Assembly: GCF_014126615.1 (NCBI RefSeq) | Contig: NZ_CP059896.1 | Coordinates: 506,501 to 570,500, forward strand | Origin: Ciceribacter thiooxidans | GTDB taxonomy: Bacteria; Pseudomonadota; Alphaproteobacteria; Rhizobiales; Rhizobiaceae | Reading direction: 5' to 3' | DNA length: 64,000 nt | In this document: positions 9,025-18,868 of the stretch, one piece after another | Layout: each line of letters begins with the position of its first letter | Numbering within the stretch: position 1 is the stretch's first letter | Position numbers and translations under genes: made by a program | The notes under the pieces: model-generated | What the model was told of the DNA's origin: nothing | What the model saw: the letters and a program-made list of their open reading frames with translations, nothing else | Databases searched by the model: none

Positions 9025-9837
9025 TTATTTGCCGCTTCCCGAAATCCGGTCGGTGTCGCGGGTGAGATAATAGGCCGCCAGGATCGGCAGGAAGGTCACG
9101 ATCACCACCAGCATGGCGACGACGTTGGTAACCGGCCGCTGGCGCGGGCGAATGAGTTCCTCGAGCATCCAGATCGGCAATGTCGTCTGCTGTCCGCCGG
9201 TGAAGGTGGTGACGATGACCTCGTCGAACGAGAGCGCGAAGGCGAGCATGCCGCCGGCAAGCAGCGCGGTCGCGATGTTCGGCAGTACCACGTGGCGGAA
9301 GGTCTGGAAGCCGTCGGCGCCGAGGTCCATCGACGCCTCGATCAGCGATCCCGAGGTGCGGCGGAAGCGGGCGACGGCGTTGTTGTAGACGACGACGATG
9401 CAGAAGGTGCCGTGGCCGAGGATGATCGTCCACATTGAATAGGGGATCTCCGCCAGCGAAAAGGCCGAGCGGAGCGCGATGCCGGTGACGATGCCCGGCA
9501 GCGCGATCGGCAGGATGACGAGAAGCGAGATCGCCTCGCGACCGAAGAAGGCCGAGCGCGCCACGGCGGCTGCGGCGAGCGTGCCCAGCACGAGGGCGAT
9601 CAGCGTGGCGATGCTCGCGACCTTGACCGAGAGTGTCAGCGCTTCCCAGACGTCGGGACGGTTCCAGGCGACGGCAAACCACTGGGTGGTGAAGCCCGGC
9701 GGCGGCCACTGGAAGCTCTTCTCCTCGGTGGTGAAGGCGTAGACGAAGATCAGGAGGATCGGCAGGTGCAGGAAGAGGAGCCCGCCGGCCGCGGCGATCT
9801 TGAGCGGCCATCCGGCCGAGGAGCGGTCAGAGCGCAT
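9025..9837 (-). CDS. polyamine-type ABC transporter permease (PotC-like)
   Basis: A 270-residue inner-membrane permease with about six transmembrane segments and the EAA loop [22 protein letters not shown], which docks the ATPase. Length and order match PotC/PotI. Its first 11 bases overlap the end of the other permease gene, which indicates translational coupling. It imports, with the other Pot-like products, a polyamine such as putrescine or a related compound. Confidence 0.87.
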   Translation of the reverse strand: MRSDRSSAGWPLKIAAAGGLLFLHLPILLIFVYAFTTEEKSFQWPPPGFTTQWFAVAWNRPDVWEALTLSVKVASIATLIALVLGTLAAAAVARSAFFGREAISLLVILPIALPGIVTGIALRSAFSLAEIPYSMWTIILGHGTFCIVVVYNNAVARFRRTSGSLIEASMDLGADGFQTFRHVVLPNIATALLAGGMLAFALSFDEVIVTTFTGGQQTTLPIWMLEELIRPRQRPVTNVVAMLVVIVTFLPILAAYYLTRDTDRISGSGK

Positions 9838-10777
9838 CGAAAGCCCCCATGCGTTTGGCAGCCCACAGATAGACGCCCATGATGGCGATCGGCACGACCG
9901 AGAAGGCGGCGGCGAGCGGCACGTTGCCGGCCGTTCCCTGCTGGGCGTAGACGGCTTGGCCGATGAAGAGGCGCGAGGAGCCGACGATCTGCGGAATGAT
10001 GTAGTCGCCGAGCGTGAGCGAGAAGGTGAAGATCGAGCCTGCTACGATGCCGGGCATGGCAAGCGGAAGCAGCACGTTGCGGAAGGTCTGGCCGGGATGC
10101 GCGCCGAGGTCGGAAGAGGCCTCGATGAGGTTGCCGGGAACACGCTCGAGTGCCGCCTGAACCGGCAGGATCATGAAGGGCAGCCACACGTAGACGAAGA
10201 CGAGGAAGGTGCCGATGTAGCTGATCGACAGCGAGTTGCCGCCGATCACCGGCAGGGAAAGGATGCCGTCGAGGAGCCAGGAAAGGCCGAGACGGTCGAA
10301 GGTCCAGGTGAGGATGCCTTCCTTGGCAAGGATCAGCTTCCAGGCATAGACCTTGACGAGGTAACTCGACCAGAGCGGCAGCATGACGCCGAGATAGAAG
10401 AAGGCTTTCCAGCGACCGGTGGCATAGCGCGCGGCATAATAGGCGATGGGGAAGGCGAGCACGGCCGATGCCAGCGTCACCGCTACGGCCATCAGGACCG
10501 TCCGCACGATAATGTCGAAATTGGTCGGCACCAGGAGCTGACGATAGGTCGAGAGGGTCAGCTCATAATTTATCAGGCCGGAAAAATCGTCGATCGAGAA
10601 GAAACCTTGCAGAAGCAGCGCAATCAGAGAGCCGACATAGATGATGCCGAGCCAGAGAAGCGGCGGGACCAGCATCACGGCGAGCAGCAGCGCCGGGCGA
10701 CGCCAGAAGACATCGGAGAGATGGCCGAAGACGCCGGACCTGCCGGGCAGGATGGAGGCGGTCGATACGTCGCTCAT
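9827..10777 (-). CDS. polyamine-type ABC transporter permease (PotB-like)
   Basis: A 316-residue permease with an N-terminal cytoplasmic stretch, about six membrane segments and the EAA loop [23 protein letters not shown] 10777 overlaps the TGA of the ATPase gene in an ATGA, which fixes the start and shows coupling; a longer frame upstream is the shadow of the ATPase gene. It pairs with the PotC-like permease. Confidence 0.88.
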   Translation of the reverse strand: MSDVSTASILPGRSGVFGHLSDVFWRRPALLLAVMLVPPLLWLGIIYVGSLIALLLQGFFSIDDFSGLINYELTLSTYRQLLVPTNFDIIVRTVLMAVAVTLASAVLAFPIAYYAARYATGRWKAFFYLGVMLPLWSSYLVKVYAWKLILAKEGILTWTFDRLGLSWLLDGILSLPVIGGNSLSISYIGTFLVFVYVWLPFMILPVQAALERVPGNLIEASSDLGAHPGQTFRNVLLPLAMPGIVAGSIFTFSLTLGDYIIPQIVGSSRLFIGQAVYAQQGTAGNVPLAAAFSVVPIAIMGVYLWAAKRMGAFDAL

Positions 10778-11763
10778 GCCTCGCCGTCCATATAGTGGAG
10801 GTCGGAGGCGAGCCACGAGATTCTCGTTTCTTCGCCCGGCTTCGGCGTGGCCCGGCCGGCCGGCACCATGACATTGATGGCAGTCTCTCCGGTGCGCAGG
10901 TGGAGGCGGGTCGCGCTGCCGAGGAAGCTCTCGGACACGACGGTCGCGGCGATGCCGCCTTCGGAAACCAGTCGGATCGCCTCGGGCCTCAGGCTCACCC
11001 ATCTGGCCTCGCCGCCGAGGCGTTGCATGTCGGCCGGTGCGATGACGTTGGAGGAGCCGACGAAATCGGCGACGAAACGGGTCCGCGGGCGATTGTAGAT
11101 CTCTTGCGGCGAGCCGGCCTGGACGATGCCGCCGTTGTTGAAGACGGCGACGCGGTCGGCCATCGAGAGCGCCTCGCCCTGGTCGTGAGTGACGAACACG
11201 AAGGTGATGCCGAGCGCGCGCTGCAGGCTTTTAAGCTCCTCCTGCATCTGTTCCCGGAGCTTGAGATCGAGCGCGCCGAGCGGCTCGTCGAGGAGCAACA
11301 CCTTCGGCTTGTTGACCAGCGCGCGGGCGAGCGCCACGCGCTGGCGCTGGCCGCCGGAAAGCTGGCCGGGCTTGCGGGCGCCGTAGCCGGGGAGCTTTAC
11401 GAGTTCGAGCGCCTGTTCGGCGAGGCGGTGACGCTCCACCTTTCCGACGCCCTTGACCATCAGCCCGTAGGCGACGTTGTCGAGAATGCTCAGATGCGGA
11501 AAGAGCGCGTAGTCCTGGAAGACCGTGTTGACCTGGCGGCGATAGGGCGGAACGCCTTCGGCCGTTTCGCCGAAGATCTCGATATGGCCGGAGGTCGGCT
11601 GCTCGAAGCCGGCGATCAGCCTGAGGCAGGTCGTCTTGCCGGAGCCGGACGGTCCGAGCATGGCGAAGAACTCGCCCGGCGCGATTTTCAGGTCGACCGC
11701 ATCGACGGCTTTCACCGGGCCGAAATGGCGCGACACCTGCGAGAAGGAAACGGCTGCGGTCAT
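10774..11763 (-). CDS. polyamine-type ABC transporter ATP-binding protein (PotA-like)
   Basis: A 329-residue ATPase energising the importer. It has Walker A GPSGSGKTT, signature LSGGQRQR, Walker B VLLLDEPLGALD and the switch His in VFVTHDQGEALS. The C-terminal TOBE domain (about residues 245-329) is typical of PotA/MalK types and often regulatory. ATG 11763 is the first codon of the conserved protein. A GC-rich repeat separates it from the binding-protein gene, which could lower its expression relative to that gene. Confidence 0.9.
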   Translation of the reverse strand: MTAAVSFSQVSRHFGPVKAVDAVDLKIAPGEFFAMLGPSGSGKTTCLRLIAGFEQPTSGHIEIFGETAEGVPPYRRQVNTVFQDYALFPHLSILDNVAYGLMVKGVGKVERHRLAEQALELVKLPGYGARKPGQLSGGQRQRVALARALVNKPKVLLLDEPLGALDLKLREQMQEELKSLQRALGITFVFVTHDQGEALSMADRVAVFNNGGIVQAGSPQEIYNRPRTRFVADFVGSSNVIAPADMQRLGGEARWVSLRPEAIRLVSEGGIAATVVSESFLGSATRLHLRTGETAINVMVPAGRATPKPGEETRISWLASDLHYMDGEA

Positions 11764-11787
11764 GGGTACTCCGGATGGCTGAAATGG

Positions 11788-11940
11788 CCCCTCATCCGCC
11801 TGCCGGCACCTTCTCCCCGCCTGCGGGGAGAAGGCCGAAATCTCTCGGCCTTGCGGACTTTTCAATGGCCGCGTGTTTGCCGCGGCATTTCGGGACAAGT
11901 CCCCTCTCCCCGCTTGCGGGGAGAGGGTCAGGGTGAGGGG
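11788..11940. repeat. palindromic intergenic repeat (RIME/ABC-like), copy 1
   Basis: Starts CCCCTCATCCGCCTGCCGG and ends GGGTCAGGGTGAGGGG, with two hairpins of the form CTTCTCCCCGC/GCGGGGAGAAG and CCTCTCCCCGC/GCGGGGAGAGG. The same arrangement recurs at 23097-23206 (inverted) and 34287-34390. It lies between the binding-protein and ATPase genes of one operon, where it could form a stable mRNA structure. Confidence 0.8.
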
Positions 11941-11962
11941 CAAGGCCCTCACTGGTGCTGGA

Positions 11963-13123
11963 TCACCGTCCGCCGATGACGCCGATATAGTCGGACACCC
12001 AGCGGTGATAGGGGACGCACTCTCCCTGGCTCTCGCATTTGCTGACCGGGGTCCGCCAGAAGCTGATCTTCTCGAAGTTATCGAACCCGTTGGTGGCGCA
12101 GCCTTCGTCCGTCAGGAGTTCGTTGCCCTTGCAGGCGGCGGGAACCGAAGGAACCGCGCCGAACCAGGCCGAGACGTCGCCCTGTACCTTCGGCGAGAGC
12201 GAGTGTTCCATCCACATATAGGCGCAGTTCGGGTGTTCGCTGTCGACATGCAGCATGGTGGTGTCGGCCCAGCCGGTCGTGCCTTCCTCGGGGAAGGTCG
12301 ATTCGATCTTGGCGCCCTCGGCCTTCGTGAGGTTCACCTGGAAGGGCCAGGAGCCGGACGCGACCACGCCTTCGTTCTTGAAGTCGTCGATCTGGATCAT
12401 CGCGTCGTGCCAGTAGCGGCCGACGAGCTGACGCTGGCCGCGCAGCAGGTCGAGGGCGGCCTTGTACTGGTCTTCGTTCAGTTCATAGGGGTTCTTGATG
12501 CCGAGGTCCGGCTTGTGGGCCATCAAATAAAGGGCGGCATCGGCGATGTAGATCGGACCGTCATAGGCCTGCACGCGGCCCTTGTTGGACTTGCCGTCGG
12601 GAAGCGTCATCTCTTCGAAGACGACGTTCCAGCTCTTCGGCGGCTGATCCTTGAAGGCCTCGGTGTTGTACATCAGCACGTTCGGACCCCAGACATAGGG
12701 CGTGCCGTAATGGGTGCCGTCGACCGTGTGCCATGGCGCGTTCTGCAGGCGTTCGTCGATGGTTTTCCAGCTCGGGATGAGGTCGGTGTTGATCGGCTGG
12801 ACGCGTTTGCCCGCGACGAGGCGCAGCGAGGCGTCGCCCGAGGCGGTGACGAGGTCGAAACCGCCTTCGTTCATCAGCGCGACCATTTCGTCCGAGGTGG
12901 CGGCAGTCTTTACCGTGACCTTGCAGCCCGTCTCCTGCTCGAACGTGGTGACCCAGTCGTAATTCTTGTCGGTCTCGCCGCGCTCGATATAGCCGGCCCA
13001 GGCGACGATCGAAAGCGCACCTTCGCCCTTGCCGAGTTCCTTCAGCGGCTCCTGGGCGAGGGTGGCGGTGGCGAAACTGAAAATGGCGGCGATGGCAGTG
13101 CAGGACTTCAGGACTTGCTTCAT
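11963..13123 (-). CDS. polyamine-type ABC transporter substrate-binding protein (PotD/PotF-like)
   Basis: A 386-residue periplasmic binding protein with a signal peptide (MKQVLKSCTAIAAIFSFATA, cut after TLAQ). The fold and motifs are of the PotD/PotF superfamily (LSIVAWAGYIERG, FDLVTASGDASLRLV, PYVWGPNVLMYN). It captures the ligand and delivers it to the PotBC-like permeases. Cysteines near the C-terminus (CKGNELLTDEGC and others) may form disulfides. GGGAG precedes ATG 13123. It is the first gene of the minus-strand importer-patD operon. Confidence 0.87.
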   Translation of the reverse strand: MKQVLKSCTAIAAIFSFATATLAQEPLKELGKGEGALSIVAWAGYIERGETDKNYDWVTTFEQETGCKVTVKTAATSDEMVALMNEGGFDLVTASGDASLRLVAGKRVQPINTDLIPSWKTIDERLQNAPWHTVDGTHYGTPYVWGPNVLMYNTEAFKDQPPKSWNVVFEEMTLPDGKSNKGRVQAYDGPIYIADAALYLMAHKPDLGIKNPYELNEDQYKAALDLLRGQRQLVGRYWHDAMIQIDDFKNEGVVASGSWPFQVNLTKAEGAKIESTFPEEGTTGWADTTMLHVDSEHPNCAYMWMEHSLSPKVQGDVSAWFGAVPSVPAACKGNELLTDEGCATNGFDNFEKISFWRTPVSKCESQGECVPYHRWVSDYIGVIGGR

Positions 13124-13295
13124 CTGATTTCTCCCGGTTCGCGGCCGTTTCGCACGGCCCTTGTTCCCGCCGAGAACGTGCCGCGAAAGGGCCGCATTCG
13201 CAAATTCATTTATCAGAAAGTCGTTATCGGTTTTTCCGAAAACGCATGAGCCGGGACCCCTCCCCACAAGGAGGAGATCACCAAGGATCGAAGCC

Positions 13296-14204
13296 TTACC
13301 GTCCCCGGCCGCTTCGGAGCGTCTCGGCGATGCCGACGAAATCGCGGGCTGACTGCGGCAGGCTGGAGCCCTTGCGCCAGACCATGCCGACCTGCACCAC
13401 CGGCAACGCGCCGGAAACGTCGCGGCTCTCGATTCGGTCGCCTTCGAGCGACCATGGACGGTAGACGAGGTCGGGCAGCAGCGCCACGCCGGCGCCGGTG
13501 GCGACGAGGCTTCGCACCGCCTCGACCGAGCGGGTGCGGAAGGCGACCTGCGGGCGTGCGCCGAGGGCGGCGAGCAGCTTGCCGGTATTCTCCTCGATTT
13601 CGTCCACCGTCAGCATGATCAGGGGTTCGCGGGCGATGTCGGCGGCCGAGATGATATCGGCGGAAACCAGCGGGTGGCCCATCGGAAGCCAGAGGCGGTA
13701 AGGCGAGGTTTCGAGGATTTCCGCCTGCAGTGCCAGGCGGTCGCGCAGGTTCGAGATGACCATGACGGCGACGTCGAGCTCGCCGCCGACCAGCAGGTGC
13801 TCGAGATAGGAACCGTTGTCCTCGATCGCACTCACCTCGACATTGGGGCAGGCGCGGCGGTAGCGCGCCAAAAGGTCGGAGAGCACATAGCCGGCGACCA
13901 GAGACGTGACGCCGATATTGAGCGTGCCGCCGCTGTTTTCCCTCGTGTCGGAAAAGGCGTTGCGGGCATCCGAGACGGTCGAGAGGATCTTCGTCGCGTG
14001 GCGCAGGAACTGGTGACCGTTATGGGTGATCGAAAGCCCGCGCGGGTGGCGCTCGAAGAGCTCCACACCGAGGTCGCCTTCCAGTTCCTTGATCGCTTCG
14101 GTGACCGAGGATTGCGAGATCGAAAGGTTCTGCGCCGCCCGCGTCACAGAACCCTGCTCGGCGACGGCGACGAAATACTGCAACTGGCGGAGGGTGAAGG
14201 CCAT
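13296..14204 (-). CDS. LysR family transcriptional regulator
   Basis: A 302-residue LysR protein with an N-terminal winged helix (LRQLQYFVAVAEQGSVTRAAQNLSIS) and a periplasmic-binding-like effector domain. It lies 172 bases upstream of the importer operon on the same strand and divergent from the EamA gene. It may control either; the polyamine operon is the natural guess but no binding site was identified. Confidence 0.88.
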   Translation of the reverse strand: MAFTLRQLQYFVAVAEQGSVTRAAQNLSISQSSVTEAIKELEGDLGVELFERHPRGLSITHNGHQFLRHATKILSTVSDARNAFSDTRENSGGTLNIGVTSLVAGYVLSDLLARYRRACPNVEVSAIEDNGSYLEHLLVGGELDVAVMVISNLRDRLALQAEILETSPYRLWLPMGHPLVSADIISAADIAREPLIMLTVDEIEENTGKLLAALGARPQVAFRTRSVEAVRSLVATGAGVALLPDLVYRPWSLEGDRIESRDVSGALPVVQVGMVWRKGSSLPQSARDFVGIAETLRSGRGR

Positions 14205-14401
14205 GGCCGTTTAGAACACGAGTGCCGGCCGGAGAGCAAGCACCACAGCCGTCGCGACATCCTGCCTGTCTGCTCCGCGTCTCCTGCAAGGCAGGCCTGC
14301 GCAGACATGCCCTTTGCAAACGTCAAGAGACGTATACTATCGATGCTTCGATTTCTCTACGCCCTCGCGACGCGCGGCGGGCCTCTCCCGTCAGTCGTTC
14401 C

Positions 14402-15292
14402 ATGAAATCCACCCCTCTCGGCTACCTCTTTGCGCTGCTCGCCTTCGCGATCTTTTCGGTGCAGGACGGGGTTTCCAAGCATCTCGGCAGCGCCTATCCG
14501 CCGGTTCTGGTGGCGATGATCCGCTACTGGGCCTTTGCGCTCTTCGCCATGCTCCTCGCGGTGCGCAGCCGCGGCGGGCTTTCGGCGGCGATCCGTACGC
14601 AGCGGCCATGGTTGCAGATCCTGCGCGGCGTCCTGCTCGCCGTGCAAATCCCGATCGCGATTACCGCCTTCACGCTGGTGGGGCTTGCCCAGTCGCAGGC
14701 GATCTTCGCCTCCGGTCCGCTGATCGTCGCTTTGCTCTCCGTGCCGATCCTCGGCGAAAAGGTCGGCTGGCGGCGCTGGACGGCGATCGTCGTCGGGCTC
14801 TGCGGTGTCATCCTGATCCTCGGGCCGAGCACGTCCGGGTTCAACGTGCTCGTCGCCCTGCCGCTTGTCGTCGCCCTGATCGGCGCGCTCTACGGGCTCT
14901 GCACCCGGCTCGTCAGCCGGGTGGACGGGCCGACGACCAGCTTCTTCTATATCGGCGTCGTCGGCGCCGTGGCCCTGACGATCGCCGGGCCGTTCTTCTG
15001 GACGGAAATCTCCGCCTCCGACTGGAAGTGGATGCTGCTTCTCTGCCTCACCGGCATCACGGCGCATTTCCTGCTCATCAAGGCTTACGACAATCTCACT
15101 GCCGTCGCCGTGCAGCCGATCTCCTATCTCCAGCTCGTCCTGGGGTCGATCCTGGCCGTCAGCGTCTTCGGCGAGACGCTGAGGCCGAACATGATCATCG
15201 GATCAGTGATCGTCGTCGGTGCCGGTCTCTTTACCGTCTGGCGCGAGAACGTGCTCGCCCGCAGAGCCGCGCAGGACGCGACAGCGGCCTGA
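14402..15292 (+). CDS. EamA/DMT family transporter
   Basis: A 296-residue inner-membrane protein with ten predicted membrane segments as two EamA repeats (about residues 8-140 and 150-285), typical of metabolite exporters of the drug/metabolite superfamily. The substrate cannot be read from sequence. ATG 14402 begins directly at the first membrane segment; upstream in-frame sequence is non-coding in appearance. It is divergent from the LysR gene and convergent with arsA. Confidence 0.85.
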   Translation: MKSTPLGYLFALLAFAIFSVQDGVSKHLGSAYPPVLVAMIRYWAFALFAMLLAVRSRGGLSAAIRTQRPWLQILRGVLLAVQIPIAITAFTLVGLAQSQAIFASGPLIVALLSVPILGEKVGWRRWTAIVVGLCGVILILGPSTSGFNVLVALPLVVALIGALYGLCTRLVSRVDGPTTSFFYIGVVGAVALTIAGPFFWTEISASDWKWMLLLCLTGITAHFLLIKAYDNLTAVAVQPISYLQLVLGSILAVSVFGETLRPNMIIGSVIVVGAGLFTVWRENVLARRAAQDATAA

Positions 15293-15312
15293 GGCCTCGA
15301 AACCCGAGCGTG

Positions 15313-17067
15313 TCAGCTCAGGCTGTTGAGTTCTTCCAGCCCGACCGGCGGTTCGGGGCGGAATTCGAGAGCGTAGACGCGTTTTGCATACTTCTCCCGT
15401 ACGCGGTCGACCTGCTCGTGCTCGCCCTTCAGGCGTGAGCGCAGCAGCGGATCGCGGGTTCCGCTCGCGGCCATGCTCTTGTTGATCACCCAACCGTAGG
15501 GTTCGATGCCGGCGCGCTTCAGGTCGCCCTGCAGGGCGGCTGCCTCGGACACCGGTGTCGTCTCCGGAAGCGTCACGAGGATCACGTGCGTGTAGTTCTC
15601 GTCCTGCAGGCGCATCAGCGGTGTCACCACCCTTCCGGGCGCATCGGGATCGAGGTGGCGCGTCATCTGTCTGTGATAGGCGCCGGTGGCATCGAGCAGC
15701 AGCAATGTGTGTCCGGTCGGCGCCGTATCGATGACGACGAAGGCGCTACGCGCCTCGGCGACCACGCGCGAGAAGGCATGAAAGACGGCGACCTCCTCGG
15801 TGCAGGGGGAGGCGAGGTCCTCGCGCAGAAGGGCCTTGCCCTCGTCGTCGAGATCGCGTCCGCGCGTCGTCATGATCTTTTCGATGTATCGCTCCGTTTC
15901 GACGACGGGATCGATGCGGTCGACCGTGAGTCCCGGCATCTCGCCCGCGACGACGAAGGAGAGATGGGCGGCCGGATCGGTGGTCGTAAGGTGCACCGCA
16001 TGGCCGCGCTTCGCCAGCCCGACGGCAATCGCCGCCGCGACGGTCGTCTTGCCGACGCCGCCCTTGCCCATCACCATCACCAGACCCTTTTCGCCGGCGG
16101 CGATTTCATCCACCAGTCTGCCGATCGCCGGCAGGTCGCTCGCCGCATTCGACACCTCCTCCACCTGTGCCGGCGCTGCGGAAGGCGGGTTGAGCAGCGC
16201 CCGCAGGGCGGGGATGCCGACCATGTCAAAGCCGAGCAGCGGAAATTCGTCGCGCGGGCGGGCCGCGAGCGATGCGGGCATGCCGGCAATCGCTTCGTCC
16301 TGCTCCCGCACGAGGGCGGTCGCCACCGGATCAGTCGGGTCCACGGCCCGGAACCGGCCGTTGATTGCGAGCAACTGGTTCGACAGGCCGAGCTCGGCGA
16401 GTTCGTCCGAGGTGCGCGCGGCCTCGCGGATCGCGCCCTTGTCGGGGCGGGTCACGAGCACGATCGTCGTGCGCGCCGGGTCGCCGAGGCAACGAAATGC
16501 GCTGCGGAAGCGATCCTCCTGCATCTTCAACCCGGAATGCGGGCCGAGGCACGAGGCACCGCGCTCGTTGGTTTCCAGGAAGCCGGTCCAGGCTTTCGGC
16601 AGGCTGAGGAGGCGCAAGGTGTGCCCCGTCGGTGCCGTGTCGAAGATGATGTGGTCGAATTCGGGGGTGTCGTCGGCGAGCAGGCCGACGAACTCGTCGA
16701 AAGCGGCGATCTCCGTCGTGCAGGCACCGGAAAGCTGCTCCCGGACGGTCGACACCTCCTTGCTGTCGGCCTCCGGTCCGAGCTGTTCGATGACGCGTTT
16801 GCGATAATCCTCGGCCGCCTGCTCCGGATCGATATTCATTGCGGAGAGCCCCGGAACACCGGGAACGGGCGTCGGCGTGTCCGACAGGCCGACACCCAGC
16901 ATCTCGTCGAGGTTGGAGGCCGGGTCGGTACTGACGAGGAGGATACGAAGACCACGATCGGCGAGCGCTATGGCGCTCGCGCAGCTGAGCGACGTCTTTC
17001 CGACGCCACCCTTGCCGGTGAAGAAGAGAAAGCGGGTGGGGTCTTTCAGTGCGCTGAACGGGGACAT
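15313..17067 (-). CDS. arsA: ArsA family two-domain arsenite-type ATPase
   Basis: A 584-residue soluble ATPase made of two tandem halves, with P-loops FTGKGGVGKTS (residues 17-27) and MGKGGVGKTT (333-342) and both DTAPTGHTL signatures (about 143 and 447). The three cysteines that bind As(III)/Sb(III) in plasmid R773 ArsA are present in matching context: Cys116 (SGACTTEI), Cys173 (GASCLGP) and Cys422 (SPCTEEVAVF). ArsA normally energises the ArsB pump, but no arsR, arsD or arsB lies nearby. It sits 89 bases behind sitD on the same strand, so it may be read from the metal-uptake promoter. An alternative role in metal or membrane-protein handling is possible. Confidence 0.85.
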   Translation of the reverse strand: MSPFSALKDPTRFLFFTGKGGVGKTSLSCASAIALADRGLRILLVSTDPASNLDEMLGVGLSDTPTPVPGVPGLSAMNIDPEQAAEDYRKRVIEQLGPEADSKEVSTVREQLSGACTTEIAAFDEFVGLLADDTPEFDHIIFDTAPTGHTLRLLSLPKAWTGFLETNERGASCLGPHSGLKMQEDRFRSAFRCLGDPARTTIVLVTRPDKGAIREAARTSDELAELGLSNQLLAINGRFRAVDPTDPVATALVREQDEAIAGMPASLAARPRDEFPLLGFDMVGIPALRALLNPPSAAPAQVEEVSNAASDLPAIGRLVDEIAAGEKGLVMVMGKGGVGKTTVAAAIAVGLAKRGHAVHLTTTDPAAHLSFVVAGEMPGLTVDRIDPVVETERYIEKIMTTRGRDLDDEGKALLREDLASPCTEEVAVFHAFSRVVAEARSAFVVIDTAPTGHTLLLLDATGAYHRQMTRHLDPDAPGRVVTPLMRLQDENYTHVILVTLPETTPVSEAAALQGDLKRAGIEPYGWVINKSMAASGTRDPLLRSRLKGEHEQVDRVREKYAKRVYALEFRPEPPVGLEELNSLS

Positions 17068-17156
17068 GAACGCCTTCCGGAGAGGGGACTCGATAGTACC
17101 GCAATATCAAGTATGGACGATCCGCGGCTTGATCTCCAGCAAGTCTGGAGGGCGAT

Positions 17157-18014
17157 CTATCTTGAGACGGATTCTCGCGTAGCCGGCCTGCGATGCGCCT
17201 GCCAGACCGTTCGGACGAAGGCGAGAACGAATATGCCGCTCATCAACAGCACGATCGTCGGCGCCGGGGCGCTGTCGATGATGAAGCTCAGATAGATGCC
17301 GGCAAAGGACGAAAAGAGGGTGACGGCGAGTGCGACGAGAAGCATCGTCTGGAAGCGTCGGGTGACGAGGAAGGCGATCGCGCCCGGTGCGACGAGAAGC
17401 GCAACGGAAAGAATGATGCCGACGGCCTTCAGGGCTCCGACGACGGTCAGCGACAGCACGACCAGAAGGCCGTAATGCAGCAGCCGGACCGGCAGGCCGA
17501 TGGCTCGGGCATGCATCGGATCGAAGGCGTGCAGCAACAGGTCCTTGCGCAGCAAGACGAGGAAGCCGGTGGCCGCAAGTGCGATGAGGCCCGTCTCGAC
17601 GAGGTCGGCGGGCAGGATGCCCAGCATGTCACCGAAGAGGATGTGGTCGAGGTGCACGTCGCTCTCGATCTTCACGTAGAGCACCAGCCCGAGGCCGAAC
17701 ATGCCGGAGAAGACGATGCCGAGGACGGTATCCTCCTTCACGCGGCTGTTTTCCTTGAGGTAGCCCGTGAGCAGCGCGCAGACGAGGCCGGCGGCGAAAG
17801 CCCCGACGGAAAGCGGCAGGCCGACGACATAGGCAATCACGACGCCGGGCAGAACGGCATGGGAGACCGCGTCGCCCATCAGCGACCAGCCCTTGAGCAC
17901 GAGGAGGCAGGAGAGCAGCGCCATCGGCACGGCAATCATCAGCGTCACGGCAAAGGCCGACTGCATGAAGGGCAGCCGGAACGGCAGGATTGCGAGTTCG
18001 GGGAGATCGCTCAC
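17157..18014 (-). CDS. sitD: Mn/Fe ABC transporter permease
   Basis: A 285-residue permease of the metal ABC-3 family with 7-8 membrane segments, the second permease of the Sit/Mnt importer. It starts at GTG 18014, whose GTGA overlaps the TGA stop of sitC. The motifs WSLMGDAVSHAVLPGVV and HAFDPMHARAIGLP are typical of the family. It is the last gene of sitABCD. Confidence 0.9.
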   Translation of the reverse strand: MSDLPELAILPFRLPFMQSAFAVTLMIAVPMALLSCLLVLKGWSLMGDAVSHAVLPGVVIAYVVGLPLSVGAFAAGLVCALLTGYLKENSRVKEDTVLGIVFSGMFGLGLVLYVKIESDVHLDHILFGDMLGILPADLVETGLIALAATGFLVLLRKDLLLHAFDPMHARAIGLPVRLLHYGLLVVLSLTVVGALKAVGIILSVALLVAPGAIAFLVTRRFQTMLLVALAVTLFSSFAGIYLSFIIDSAPAPTIVLLMSGIFVLAFVRTVWQAHRRPATRESVSR

Positions 18015-18868
18015 GGTACGGCCTCCAGTGCGAGGCGGGCGCGGCGGCGTGCGGCGAGGCGGCCGTGCTTCGGGGCAAAGACGAAGGCCACGAGGAAAAG
18101 TGTCGTCTGCAGCACCACGATGATGCCGCCGGTCGCGCCGTCGAGGAAATAGCTGAGATAGGCCCCGACAATGCTTGTCACTGCGCCGATCGCGAAGGCG
18201 AGCACGATCAGCCGCTGGAAACGGTCAGTCAGGAGATAGGCCGTTGCTCCGGGGGTAACGACCATGGCGATGACGAGGAAGGCGCCGACCGTCTGCAGCG
18301 CGGCCACCGTCGATGCGGCGAGCAGGGTGAAGAACAGCACCTTGAGGAAACCGGGACGCAGGCCGATCGAGCGGGCGTGGTTCTCGTCGAAGAAGGTGAC
18401 CATCAGGTCCTTCCATTTCAGCGCCAGGATCAAGAGGCTGACGCTGCCGATGATGACAAGTTGCAGGGTGTCTTCCGGTGTGATGGCGAGGATGTTGCCG
18501 AGCACGATGGTCTGGATGTTCACCGAGACGGGCGACAGCGAGACCATGAACAGCCCGAGCCCGAAGAAGGAGGTGAAGATGAGGCCGATGACGGCATCTT
18601 CCCTCAGCCGGGTGCGCTGATTGAGAAAGAGCATGGCGCCGGCTGCGAGCCCGCCGGAAAGAAAGGCGCCGAAGGCGAAGGGCAGGCCGAGCATGTAGGC
18701 GCCGGCGACGCCCGGCACGATCGCGTGGGAGAGCGCATCGCCGATCAGCGACCAACCTTTCAGCATCAGATAGGCGGAAAGGAAGCCGCAGACGCCGCCG
18801 ACGAGGCCGCTGACCCAGATCGCGTTGACCATGTAACCGTAGGAGAATGGCTCAAGAAGTATGCTCAT
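18011..18868 (-). CDS. sitC: Mn/Fe ABC transporter permease
   Basis: A 285-residue ABC-3 permease paralogous to the neighbouring sitD product ([28 protein letters not shown]), with 7-8 membrane segments. It overlaps sitB by 17 bases and sitD by 4, so the four genes are translationally coupled. Together the two permeases form the membrane pore for Mn2+ and possibly Fe2+. Confidence 0.9.
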   Translation of the reverse strand: MSILLEPFSYGYMVNAIWVSGLVGGVCGFLSAYLMLKGWSLIGDALSHAIVPGVAGAYMLGLPFAFGAFLSGGLAAGAMLFLNQRTRLREDAVIGLIFTSFFGLGLFMVSLSPVSVNIQTIVLGNILAITPEDTLQLVIIGSVSLLILALKWKDLMVTFFDENHARSIGLRPGFLKVLFFTLLAASTVAALQTVGAFLVIAMVVTPGATAYLLTDRFQRLIVLAFAIGAVTSIVGAYLSYFLDGATGGIIVVLQTTLFLVAFVFAPKHGRLAARRRARLALEAVP

